Of a stretch of 12,413 bases of DNA, positions 7,368 through 12,413 are shown piece after piece. The first letter of the stretch is position 1. Each line of letters starts with the position of its first letter. The DNA comes from Pseudomonadota bacterium (lineage in GTDB: Bacteria > Desulfobacterota > Desulfovibrionia > Desulfovibrionales > Desulfovibrionaceae). The notes under the pieces were generated by a model. That model saw only the letters and a list, made by a program, of their open reading frames with translations. It was not told where the DNA came from and did no database searches. Position numbers and translations under genes: made by a program. Location: the NCBI GenBank assembly GCA_023450535.1, contig JAEXGX010000071.1:1-12413 (forward strand). Direction: 5' to 3'.

Positions 7368-7482
7368 CGGGGCGCTGCCCCGTACCCCGTCGGGGGGAAT
7401 GATATCTCTGCCGTCTTTATCCGTACGGCTCGCAAACTCGCCTACGGCTAAAGCTCCCCCCGATCCCCCTCAATATAGGGGG
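7368..7482 (+). repeat. Series of short GC hairpins after the catalase gene
   Basis: CGGGGC-GCT-GCCCCG (7368-7382) begins 18 bases after the catalase stop and is preceded by CTTTT. CCCC-GTC-GGGG variants (7385-7395) follow, then CCCCCT-N6-AGGGGG (7465-7482). They resemble the GC-rich intergenic hairpin clusters after lepA, although the sequences differ. No T-run follows any of them. The stretch 7350-7577 holds these, the terminator at 7509-7555 and no gene. Confidence 0.45.
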
Positions 7483-7508
7483 AACGGGAAACCACCCGAT
7501 TTATCAGC

Positions 7509-7555
7509 AACGAGAGAGGCCCTTCCCGGCATTGCCGGGAAGGGCCTCTCTCGTT
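7509..7555. terminator. Two-way hairpin terminator, 22-bp perfect stem
   Basis: A perfect inverted repeat: each arm is 22 bases (7509-7530 and 7534-7555) around a 3-base ATT loop; the arms start AACGAGAGAGG and end CCTCTCTCGTT. It lies between the converging catalase (ends 7349) and the minus-strand membrane protein gene (ends 7578), so it can stop transcription from both sides. The T-runs are short (TTAT on the plus side, TTGCTG on the minus side), but the stem is exceptionally stable. Confidence 0.85.
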
Positions 7556-7577
7556 ATACGGAAATATATCCGAACCT

Positions 7578-8285
7578 TCAGCTCTTGCGCGATCCGGCCC
7601 AGGCCAGGATGAGGCCAAGCACCGCGCCGAGCACTGCCGCGAACAGCACGCGGAAATCAGGAGGCAACAGGAAGGTTATGGTGTGTGCGGGAATCCAGAA
7701 AAAAATCAGCGAGCGGAACAGCACCAGACTCCACATCACATTCCAGTCTACGGAGCGCAGCAGAGCTCCCACCTTGGGCCGATGAACCAGACAGGTTACG
7801 CTCCCGCCATATTCCGCAAGATGCAGATCCCCGATCTTGTGGGCCACCATGAGCACAGGCGCAAACATGGTGTTCATGGTCACGCTGACGGCAAAGGCCG
7901 CCGCCAGCTTGTGCGCCCCGAACGGCCCGGCCAGCGCGCCGGGAGCCCATTCCAGCCCCAGCAGGGCAAGCACTTGCGGAGCGCCTGCCGCAAAAATGGT
8001 AAAAGCAATGGTAGTACAGATACCAAGCAGCCCCCACACCACAGCGCGGGGAACAAGGCCGAAGCGCTCGGGCAGATAACAGCCGCGCAACATACGCTGA
8101 GCCAGGCATTCGCCAAAGGTGGCCAACACAGCGAATTTGCAGAATCCGGCGATGAACGGATGTGCCCCCGTGGCGGCCATATAGGCGTTCAACACCGTGT
8201 CGGAAAACAACAAGGCCAGCATCAAAACGGCGGCCACCCCGGCACACCAGATATCAGCGGGATTTTTCAGAAAGGGGGTGCTCAT
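7578..8285 (-). CDS. Small membrane protein resembling Mpv17/PMP22
   Basis: Predicted inner-membrane protein of 235 residues. The start ATG at 8285 is chosen because AAGGA lies 8 bases upstream; an in-frame start at 8339 would extend it by 18 basic residues with no such site. Hydrophobic helices lie at about 12-34, 44-58, 80-108, 124-148, 185-206 and 212-231. The segment KFAVLATFGECLAQR (50-64) and the C-terminal FFWIPAHTITFLLPPDFRVL (195-214) resemble the conserved parts of the Mpv17/PMP22 family, small membrane proteins of eukaryotic organelles that also have bacterial members. This is a resemblance from memory, not a search. The bacterial function is unknown. The gene lies 117 bases after the aldehyde oxidoreductase gene on the same strand, so it could be cotranscribed, but a separate promoter is visible. 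No enzymatic motif is seen. Confidence 0.75.
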   Translation of the reverse strand: MSTPFLKNPADIWCAGVAAVLMLALLFSDTVLNAYMAATGAHPFIAGFCKFAVLATFGECLAQRMLRGCYLPERFGLVPRAVVWGLLGICTTIAFTIFAAGAPQVLALLGLEWAPGALAGPFGAHKLAAAFAVSVTMNTMFAPVLMVAHKIGDLHLAEYGGSVTCLVHRPKVGALLRSVDWNVMWSLVLFRSLIFFWIPAHTITFLLPPDFRVLFAAVLGAVLGLILAWAGSRKS

Positions 8286-8337
8286 ACTTCGTTTCCTTTT
8301 TCCATGGTTTTCAAGCGCCGCTGGTTCCTTTTTGAAC

Positions 8338-8366
8338 ATTCTCTATTTGAGCCGTTTCAGGGTCAA
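8338..8366 (-). promoter_or_regulatory. Putative sigma-70 promoter of the Mpv17-like gene
   Basis: Reading the minus strand, TTGACC (8366-8361) and GAGAAT (8343-8338) are separated by 17 bases and lie between the two minus-strand genes. The start would fall near 8331, about 46 bases before the ATG. The -10 is only a 4/6 match. Confidence 0.4.
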
Positions 8367-8402
8367 AAAGCAAGAAGAACTGCGATGAACCGGGATGCCC
8401 TT

Positions 8403-10121
8403 TCACTCCTTGTCATCCGTTCCGGAAAAATCGAAAACTTTGGCCAGTTCCTCACGCGGCACATCGAATACCGCCGCATGCGGCTTCAGTTCCTCCGTGC
8501 GCATGAACGCAGGCACATCGTCTTCTTCTTCACCAATCCCGGCCAGCGCATTAAAACGACGCTCACGCCGCAGGCTTTCCGTTCCCAGGGCTATGACGCG
8601 CTCCGGTGTCCACTCCCCGCCGTACAGCCCGGCAAGCATTTCCCCCAGCAACCCGAAAACTTCGGGATCCGCGGCGGGCATTCCCGCAAAAATACACATG
8701 CCCAGGCTGTCGAACAGCGCCATGACCTGGTGGGTGCCGCGTGAAGCTTCCACCTGCCCTGAGGAAGACAGCGGATCGAGCCCCGGCATACCAATAGTAT
8801 TGCCCGCCGTGTGGTCCGCCCCCATGGGCGAAGTGGCGCAAGTAACCCCGGTCCCCTTGAGCGCGCGCGGGTCATATCCGGCCAGAGCCTGCCGCTTGAC
8901 CACGGGAATCCGCGTCACTCCAAGTTTTTTTCCGAAGCGTTCCGTCCCTTGTCCCATCTCTACTCCCAGCGGTGTCCCCACCGCCATCTGCCGGATAAGC
9001 TCCAACACTTTGGCGCAATCGCCGTATGACAGCAAACCGGCTTCTGCGGCCACCCCGATGGTCGCGCCCGTTTCCATGGTATCCAGCCCGGCGTCGTCGC
9101 ACTGGCGGTCAATAAGAGCCACCACATCAATATCGTCAATAGAAAGATTGGAACCGTTCAGGGCAATGGTTTCATATTCCATGCCGGAAGTCAGATATTT
9201 GCCGTCCGGGCCGTTATATACGTTGGAACAGGCAATAGGGCATCCGGCCTGACAGGCATGGGTCATGCTTCCATGCCGTTCCGTCTGCAAGTCGGCCATG
9301 TGTTCGCCTGAAAGCGCCGCCGCGCCCTCAAAGCTGCCCGAACTGTAGTTGCGGGTGGGAATCGCACCCATTTCATTCACCGCGCCCACCAGCGCGGCAG
9401 TGCCGAACTTGGTTAACACGTTTCCTGTCATAGGGTGAACCTTCAGAGCCTGAATATATGCCTTACTTGCGGCCCTGAACCGGGGAGCATCCGCGAACGA
9501 AGGTTTCACATTGCCCTCCAGCAGCACCACGGCCTTCAGGCCGCGTCCACCCATGACGCCGCCAAGCCCGCCGCGCGCAGCCGCGCGGGCCGGGCGGCCT
9601 TCCCGATCTGTTACCTGTATGGAAGAATTCAGATAGCGCCGTTCCCCGGCAGGACCTATGCAGATGATCGATACCCCGGCCCCGTACCTGGCGCGCAAGC
9701 TGTCACAGGTATCATAGGTTCCCCGCAACACCAACTCGGAAGCATCCTCCAGGTGAGCGCCTTCCGGGCCGACCACAAGCACTTTCAGTTCACGGGAAAC
9801 CCCGGAAACAACAATCCCGCGCAATCCGAGTTTGGCCAGAGCCAAGCCCGCCGTTCCTCCCGCATTGGACTCCTTGATCGTTCCCGTCAGAGGGCTTTTT
9901 CCCCCAACGGAAAGACGGCCTGAACTTGCGGCCAGAGTCCCGGCCATCAGCCCGTTGCAGATGATGAGCATATTGTCCGGCCCTTCCGGATCGCACGCCG
10001 GATCCATTTCATCCAGCAGCAGGGCAGAAATCAGACCGCGTCCGCCGAGCAGACGATAACGCTCGTCCATAGCCACCCGAGATATCTTTCCCCCGGTCAT
10101 ATCAACACGAAGCAGTTCCAT
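8403..10121 (-). CDS. aor: Aldehyde:ferredoxin oxidoreductase family protein (tungsten/molybdenum)
   Basis: Enzyme of 572 residues that would oxidise an aldehyde to the carboxylic acid with ferredoxin as acceptor, using a bis-pterin W or Mo cofactor. The N-terminal AOR domain (about 1-205) has LLGGRGL (24-30) and GRLSVGGKSPLTGTIKESN. The C-terminal part has the [4Fe-4S] ligands Cys290, Cys294, Cys298 (CQAGCPIACSN) and Cys476. It also has the two pterin-binding motifs, D342-DAGLD347 and D471-SLGMC476. The first cysteines are spaced C-x3-C-x3-C instead of the C-x2-C-x3-C of Pyrococcus AOR, marking a different subfamily. There is no signal peptide, so it is cytoplasmic. ATG 10121 has GGAG 5 bases before it. 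The alcohol dehydrogenase gene lies 125 bases upstream on the same strand, so the likely substrate is the aldehyde that enzyme makes, for example acetaldehyde. The exact substrate and metal cannot be read from sequence. Confidence 0.93.
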   Translation of the reverse strand: MELLRVDMTGGKISRVAMDERYRLLGGRGLISALLLDEMDPACDPEGPDNMLIICNGLMAGTLAASSGRLSVGGKSPLTGTIKESNAGGTAGLALAKLGLRGIVVSGVSRELKVLVVGPEGAHLEDASELVLRGTYDTCDSLRARYGAGVSIICIGPAGERRYLNSSIQVTDREGRPARAAARGGLGGVMGGRGLKAVVLLEGNVKPSFADAPRFRAASKAYIQALKVHPMTGNVLTKFGTAALVGAVNEMGAIPTRNYSSGSFEGAAALSGEHMADLQTERHGSMTHACQAGCPIACSNVYNGPDGKYLTSGMEYETIALNGSNLSIDDIDVVALIDRQCDDAGLDTMETGATIGVAAEAGLLSYGDCAKVLELIRQMAVGTPLGVEMGQGTERFGKKLGVTRIPVVKRQALAGYDPRALKGTGVTCATSPMGADHTAGNTIGMPGLDPLSSSGQVEASRGTHQVMALFDSLGMCIFAGMPAADPEVFGLLGEMLAGLYGGEWTPERVIALGTESLRRERRFNALAGIGEEEDDVPAFMRTEELKPHAAVFDVPREELAKVFDFSGTDDKE

Positions 10122-10148
10122 TTTTTCTCCATGACTATAACTGTGCTA

Positions 10149-10163
10149 TGTCAGCTCATGACA
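10149..10163. promoter_or_regulatory. Inverted repeat TGTCA-N5-TGACA before the aor gene
   Basis: A perfect 5-bp inverted repeat with a 5-base spacer, 28-42 bases upstream of the aor start codon and just downstream (in the direction of transcription) of the hairpin at 10174-10195. It could be an operator or part of an mRNA structure. I know no regulator for it. Confidence 0.3.
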
Positions 10164-10165
10164 TC

Positions 10166-10195
10166 AAAAAGGCCGTTGCCAATATGTCGGCAACG
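10166..10195 (-). terminator. Rho-independent terminator or attenuator between adh and aor
   Basis: On the minus strand CGTTGCC (10195-10189), an 8-base loop and GGCAACG (10180-10174) form a 7-bp stem followed by GCC and TTTTT (10170-10166). It lies 51 bases after the alcohol dehydrogenase stop and ahead of aor. It should stop or reduce transcription into aor. Confidence 0.65.
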
Positions 10196-10246
10196 ACCCC
10201 AGCGAAATGACAATACCCGTATACGCGGGCCTTGTGCCGTCTGTCT

Positions 10247-11392
10247 TTATGCGAACATTTTTTTCAGCATGGCCAGAGCGCCTTCGCGCGTCACCCTGAC
10301 CGGGCACAACCCGGCCAGCACTTCGCGTTCCACGTCTTCGGCCAGTGCTTCCAGATCTACATCATGGATATCCAGTTCCGCAACCCCCAACGTTTCATAC
10401 ACAAAGGCTCTGTATGCGGCCGCAGTCTTGGTTCCTATACATTCGGGGCTTTCGGAGCCGGAAAATTCCACGCCCAGAATTTCCCCAACCTTCCTTACCT
10501 TGCCGGGCACCGCAGGCGCGATGAATTCCAGCGTGACCGGCAAGGAATACGCGCAGGCCAAACCGTGAGGGATATGCAGCTTGCCGCCCGCGACATGGGC
10601 GAGGGAGTGTCCTACGTGGGCGGAAGCAAGAGCCAGCATCCAACCGCCCAGCGATGCGCCCGCGTGCATACGTTCGCGGGCCTCCGCATCGGAAGCGTCC
10701 TGGCAAACCCTGGGCAGATACCGCACCACGGTTTCCATGAGCTTCTCGCATATCATATCCGTCATGCAGTTGGCCAAAATACTGGTATAACACTCGCAGG
10801 CATGGGAAAATACATCCAGCCCTGTGGCCCGACTCAGATTGAGCGGCATGCCGTAGGTCAATTCCGGGTCAAGCAACGCATACTCGCTCATGGCGTTGAC
10901 GGCAAGGATCGGCACCTTCACACCATTTTTCACATCGGAAATAATCAGGCCATTGGAAAGCTCGCTCCCCGTCCCTGACGTTGTGGGAATCGTCAGCAGC
11001 CCCGGAGCAGGGTTCATGGGCTTGTCCGGGGAAGCATAGCACAGGATGTCGCCGTCATTGAAGCGCAGCAGATTGATGCCCTTGGCTGTATCGATACTGC
11101 TGCCGCCGCCCAGGGCAATGACGCAATCGCAACCTGTTTCGCGGCATAACACTGCGCCCTCATTAACAAGTTCTGCAGGAGGATCGGGCAAAACCTTGTC
11201 AAAGAGCACATGCGCCACGCCCGCCTCGCTCAGGCCTGCGACAACTCTGTCCACGATGCCGGCTGCCTTCACGCCGCCATCGCACACAAGAAACGCTCTG
11301 GCGTATCCGGAGCCCTTCAGAATTTCACCGACTTTGGCAACGCATCCCGGCCCTTCGACAACCTTGACCTTCTGCTCCAGTGTAAAATTCAC
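10247..11392 (-). CDS. adh: Iron-containing alcohol dehydrogenase
   Basis: NAD(P)-dependent group III alcohol dehydrogenase of 381 residues that interconverts primary alcohols and aldehydes in the cytoplasm. The nucleotide-binding GGGSSIDTAK is at 95-104, with TTSGTGSE at about 137-144. The metal ligands match the family: Asp193 and His197 (GLDVFSH), His262 (GHSLAH) and His276 (IPHG), at nearly the same numbers as in FucO. GTG 11392 is the preferred start: AGAAGGA lies 7 bases before it, and MNFTL... is the usual family N-terminus. A TTG at 11422 would add ten residues. It precedes aor on the same strand, so the pair can take an alcohol such as ethanol to the acid. A sigma-54 promoter lies about 110-135 bases upstream with palindromic sites further out. 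The substrate (ethanol, another short alcohol, or a diol) is not determined by the sequence. Confidence 0.95.
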   Translation of the reverse strand: MNFTLEQKVKVVEGPGCVAKVGEILKGSGYARAFLVCDGGVKAAGIVDRVVAGLSEAGVAHVLFDKVLPDPPAELVNEGAVLCRETGCDCVIALGGGSSIDTAKGINLLRFNDGDILCYASPDKPMNPAPGLLTIPTTSGTGSELSNGLIISDVKNGVKVPILAVNAMSEYALLDPELTYGMPLNLSRATGLDVFSHACECYTSILANCMTDMICEKLMETVVRYLPRVCQDASDAEARERMHAGASLGGWMLALASAHVGHSLAHVAGGKLHIPHGLACAYSLPVTLEFIAPAVPGKVRKVGEILGVEFSGSESPECIGTKTAAAYRAFVYETLGVAELDIHDVDLEALAEDVEREVLAGLCPVRVTREGALAMLKKMFA

Positions 11393-11399
11393 AACACTT

Positions 11400-11406
11400 T
11401 CCTTCT
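11400..11406 (-). promoter_or_regulatory. Ribosome-binding site deciding the adh start
   Basis: AGAAGGA on the minus strand lies 7 bases before the GTG at 11392. The longer in-frame candidate, TTG at 11422, has only TCATAGGT-like sequence before it. Confidence 0.7.
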
Positions 11407-11511
11407 CTGAAAAATTGACCAAACCTATGAGAGAAAACGCTCTTCGGAAACCACGCCGGAATCCCCCGTACGCGTACCGACATTGCCACGAAAAAAATCA
11501 CGCACCTCAAA

Positions 11512-11528
11512 AGCAACTGTTATGCCAG
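11512..11528 (-). promoter_or_regulatory. Sigma-54 (RpoN) promoter of adh
   Basis: Minus strand CTGGCATAACAGTTGCT matches the -24/-12 consensus TGGCAC-N5-TTGCW: TGGCA and TTGCT are both present, and the invariant GG and GC are exactly 10 bases apart. Transcription would start near 11501, leaving a leader of about 110 bases to the GTG at 11392. Sigma-54 promoters need an activator ATPase bound upstream, and palindromes lie where that is expected. Confidence 0.8.
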
Positions 11529-11632
11529 CATTATTTTTACCTAATAAATTCAGGATACTCCAAAAGAGTTTTAGGACAGGTCATTTTTTCGATCCTGTGT
11601 AATATTTTTATAATTAATAAATACAAATAGTT

Positions 11633-11644
11633 AGATAGCTATCT
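11633..11644. promoter_or_regulatory. Perfect 12-bp palindrome, probable activator site
   Basis: AGATAGCTATCT, centred about 137 bases upstream of the predicted adh start. It shares the core TAGCTA with the larger palindrome next to it; their centres are 23 bp apart, about two helical turns. Confidence 0.5.
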
Positions 11645-11647
11645 GCA

Positions 11648-11683
11648 TACAGGACATGTAGCTACATGTCCTGTACATGTCCC
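11648..11683. promoter_or_regulatory. 28-bp perfect palindrome plus extra half-site, probable enhancer (UAS)
   Basis: Positions 11648-11675 form a perfect 28-bp palindrome; one arm is TACAGGACATGTAG. A further TACATGTCC (11674-11682) repeats the right-arm element at 11663-11671 with an 11-bp period, one turn of the helix. The centre lies about 160 bases upstream of the predicted sigma-54 start, the usual distance for a bacterial enhancer-binding protein. It could also act on the divergent plus-strand gene, whose start is 111 bases beyond it. Confidence 0.65.
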
Positions 11684-11736
11684 ACTACTCTGAAGGACAC
11701 AAATCTCGATACAGAGCGGCAAATGCGCCCTTCAAC

Positions 11737-11765
11737 TTGACAAACACGCGGAGAAAGGAAGAAAT
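11737..11765 (+). promoter_or_regulatory. Weak sigma-70-like promoter for the divergent membrane gene
   Basis: A perfect -35 TTGACA (11737-11742) followed after 17 bases by AGAAAT (11760-11765), only 3/6 to the -10 consensus. It would give a leader of about 23 bases before ATG 11795. Doubtful. Confidence 0.25.
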
Positions 11766-11794
11766 CGCGCCACCACGCATTCCGGAGTCTCATC

Positions 11795-12413
11795 ATGATT
11801 GAACGTTGCGAACCCCTCACCAATATTTTTGACTGCATCCACCATTTCTGGGAGTGCCCGCGCACCCAGAAGGTACTGGCTGTTCTGATCTTTTTGACCT
11901 ATCTGCTGGCACTGGCAGGCATCGAGGCCAACCGGGAAGGGCTGCTGCCGGAATGGCTGGCCCGGCGGACTCCTACCAGCCATTTTCACGCCATTCAGCT
12001 TGCCTTTACCCTGATCCTCGGCATGGAACTGATGGAGCTCATCCTCAGCATTTCAGGCTCTCTTTCCAAATCTCTGGGCAAGCAGTTTGAGATTATGGCT
12101 CTTATTTTGTTGCGCGATGCCTTCAAACAGCTTTCCCATCTGCCGGAACCCGTCAGCATTACGGACCCGCAGCCGCTTCTGCTCATTGCTTCCTCCGGCA
12201 CGAGCGCACTGATTATTTTTGTCTGTCTCGGTTTTTACCACAGGTTACGTACCCACCAGAACTACATCAGTAATCCGCAGGAACAAATGCGCTATGTCAT
12301 GAGCAAGAAGCTTATGGCCCTGGTTCTGGTGTTGCTTTTCGCGGGCATTGCCCTGCGCGACGCGCTTATCTTCTTCCATTCCGGAGAGGATACCGCCTTT
12401 TTTGAAACCATCT
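11795..12413 (+). CDS. Unrecognised multi-spanning membrane protein, 3' end missing
   Basis: The frame is open from ATG 11795 to the window edge, 206 residues so far. GGAG (11784-11787) lies 7 bases before the ATG, and the translation is clean with no in-frame stop. Four hydrophobic helices are visible: about 27-44 (KVLAVLIFLTYLLALAG), 67-88 (IQLAFTLILGMELMELILSI), 128-148 (LLLIASSGTSALIIFVCLGF) and 173-195 (KLMALVLVLLFAGIALRDALIFF). Between the second and third is an amphipathic stretch KQFEIMALILLRDAFKQL. The loop after the third helix is basic (HRLRTHQN). I do not recognise the family; there is no transporter signature, cofactor or metal motif. It is transcribed away from adh, across the palindromic control region, so it could share a regulator. 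The rest of the gene beyond the window may hold the informative domain. Confidence 0.85.
   Translation, partial: MIERCEPLTNIFDCIHHFWECPRTQKVLAVLIFLTYLLALAGIEANREGLLPEWLARRTPTSHFHAIQLAFTLILGMELMELILSISGSLSKSLGKQFEIMALILLRDAFKQLSHLPEPVSITDPQPLLLIASSGTSALIIFVCLGFYHRLRTHQNYISNPQEQMRYVMSKKLMALVLVLLFAGIALRDALIFFHSGEDTAFFETI

Larger units (their letters stand above)
11393..11794. other. Divergent control region between adh and an unknown membrane gene
   Basis: About 400 bases with no supportable gene. Reading away from adh it holds the adh ribosome site, a leader of about 110 bases, a sigma-54 promoter (11512-11528), AT-rich DNA (about 11529-11632), two perfect palindromes (11633-11644 and 11648-11675) with an extra half-site, a weak sigma-70-like element (TTGACA 11737-11742) and the GGAG of the plus-strand gene (11784-11787). 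Confidence 0.7.

Noticed and set aside
8395..9252. 285-residue plus-strand frame opposite the aor gene
   Set aside because: Ser/Pro/Arg-rich with no domain, wholly antisense to the strongly supported AOR.
10232..10978. 248-residue plus-strand frame opposite adh
   Set aside because: Antisense to a conserved enzyme gene; no motif and no ribosome site.
11393..11422. Upstream TTG start for adh adding ten residues
   Set aside because: The GTG at 11392 has a well-spaced AGAAGGA and yields the usual family N-terminus.
11599..11626. Possible sigma-70 promoter for adh on the minus strand (TTGTAT, 16 bases, TATTAC)
   Set aside because: Lies in AT-rich DNA where such matches are frequent; it would give a leader of about 200 bases, and the sigma-54 element is a much better match.
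11757..11770. GG-N10-GC on the plus strand before the divergent membrane gene
   Set aside because: Only the invariant bases match; the TGGCA and TTGC context of a sigma-54 promoter is absent.
1..12413. CRISPR arrays, tRNA or rRNA genes, transposases, phage or defence genes
   Set aside because: Looked for by eye on both strands; no regularly spaced repeats, cloverleaf-like runs or relevant protein motifs were found.

Overview
The window looks like a piece of chromosome from a moderately GC-rich anaerobe, most likely a sulfate- or sulfite-reducing member of the Desulfovibrionaceae. This is inferred from the gene set: an aldehyde:ferredoxin oxidoreductase next to an iron-type alcohol dehydrogenase under an apparent sigma-54 promoter, plus a small-subunit catalase. 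The sequence style also fits. No rRNA or tRNA gene, insertion sequence, phage gene or CRISPR array was seen.

Positions 1-3861 (+ strand) hold the end of a compact operon: a polar amino acid ABC importer (permease cut by the window edge, ATPase, second permease) followed 7 bases later by lepA (EF4). A block of stacked hairpins follows lepA. Positions 4102-5373 encode a membrane-anchored metallophosphoesterase of the YkuE/YaeI type, with three predicted membrane helices followed by a twin-arginine motif. About 515 gene-free bases with a putative promoter lead to a complete monofunctional catalase gene (5889-7349). A very strong two-way hairpin terminator (7509-7555) separates it from the minus-strand genes.

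On the minus strand, read from right to left, are an iron-containing alcohol dehydrogenase (11392-10247), an AOR-family tungsten/molybdenum aldehyde oxidoreductase (10121-8403) and a small membrane protein resembling Mpv17/PMP22 (8285-7578). The first two would together oxidise a primary alcohol to the acid, probably ethanol to acetaldehyde to acetate, passing electrons to NAD(P) and then to ferredoxin. A terminator-like hairpin lies between them, so the second gene may be attenuated or separately transcribed.

The most notable feature is the 402-base divergent region 11393-11794. It has a near-consensus sigma-54 promoter facing the alcohol dehydrogenase. About 130-180 bases upstream of the predicted start there are two perfect palindromes (12 and 28 bp) and an extra half-site 11 bp further on, the arrangement expected of an enhancer for a sigma-54 activator. 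On the other side begins an unrecognised multi-spanning membrane protein that runs off the window. I found no convincing wholly new system. The leads are this regulatory array with its unknown divergent gene, and the polytopic Tat-motif phosphoesterase.
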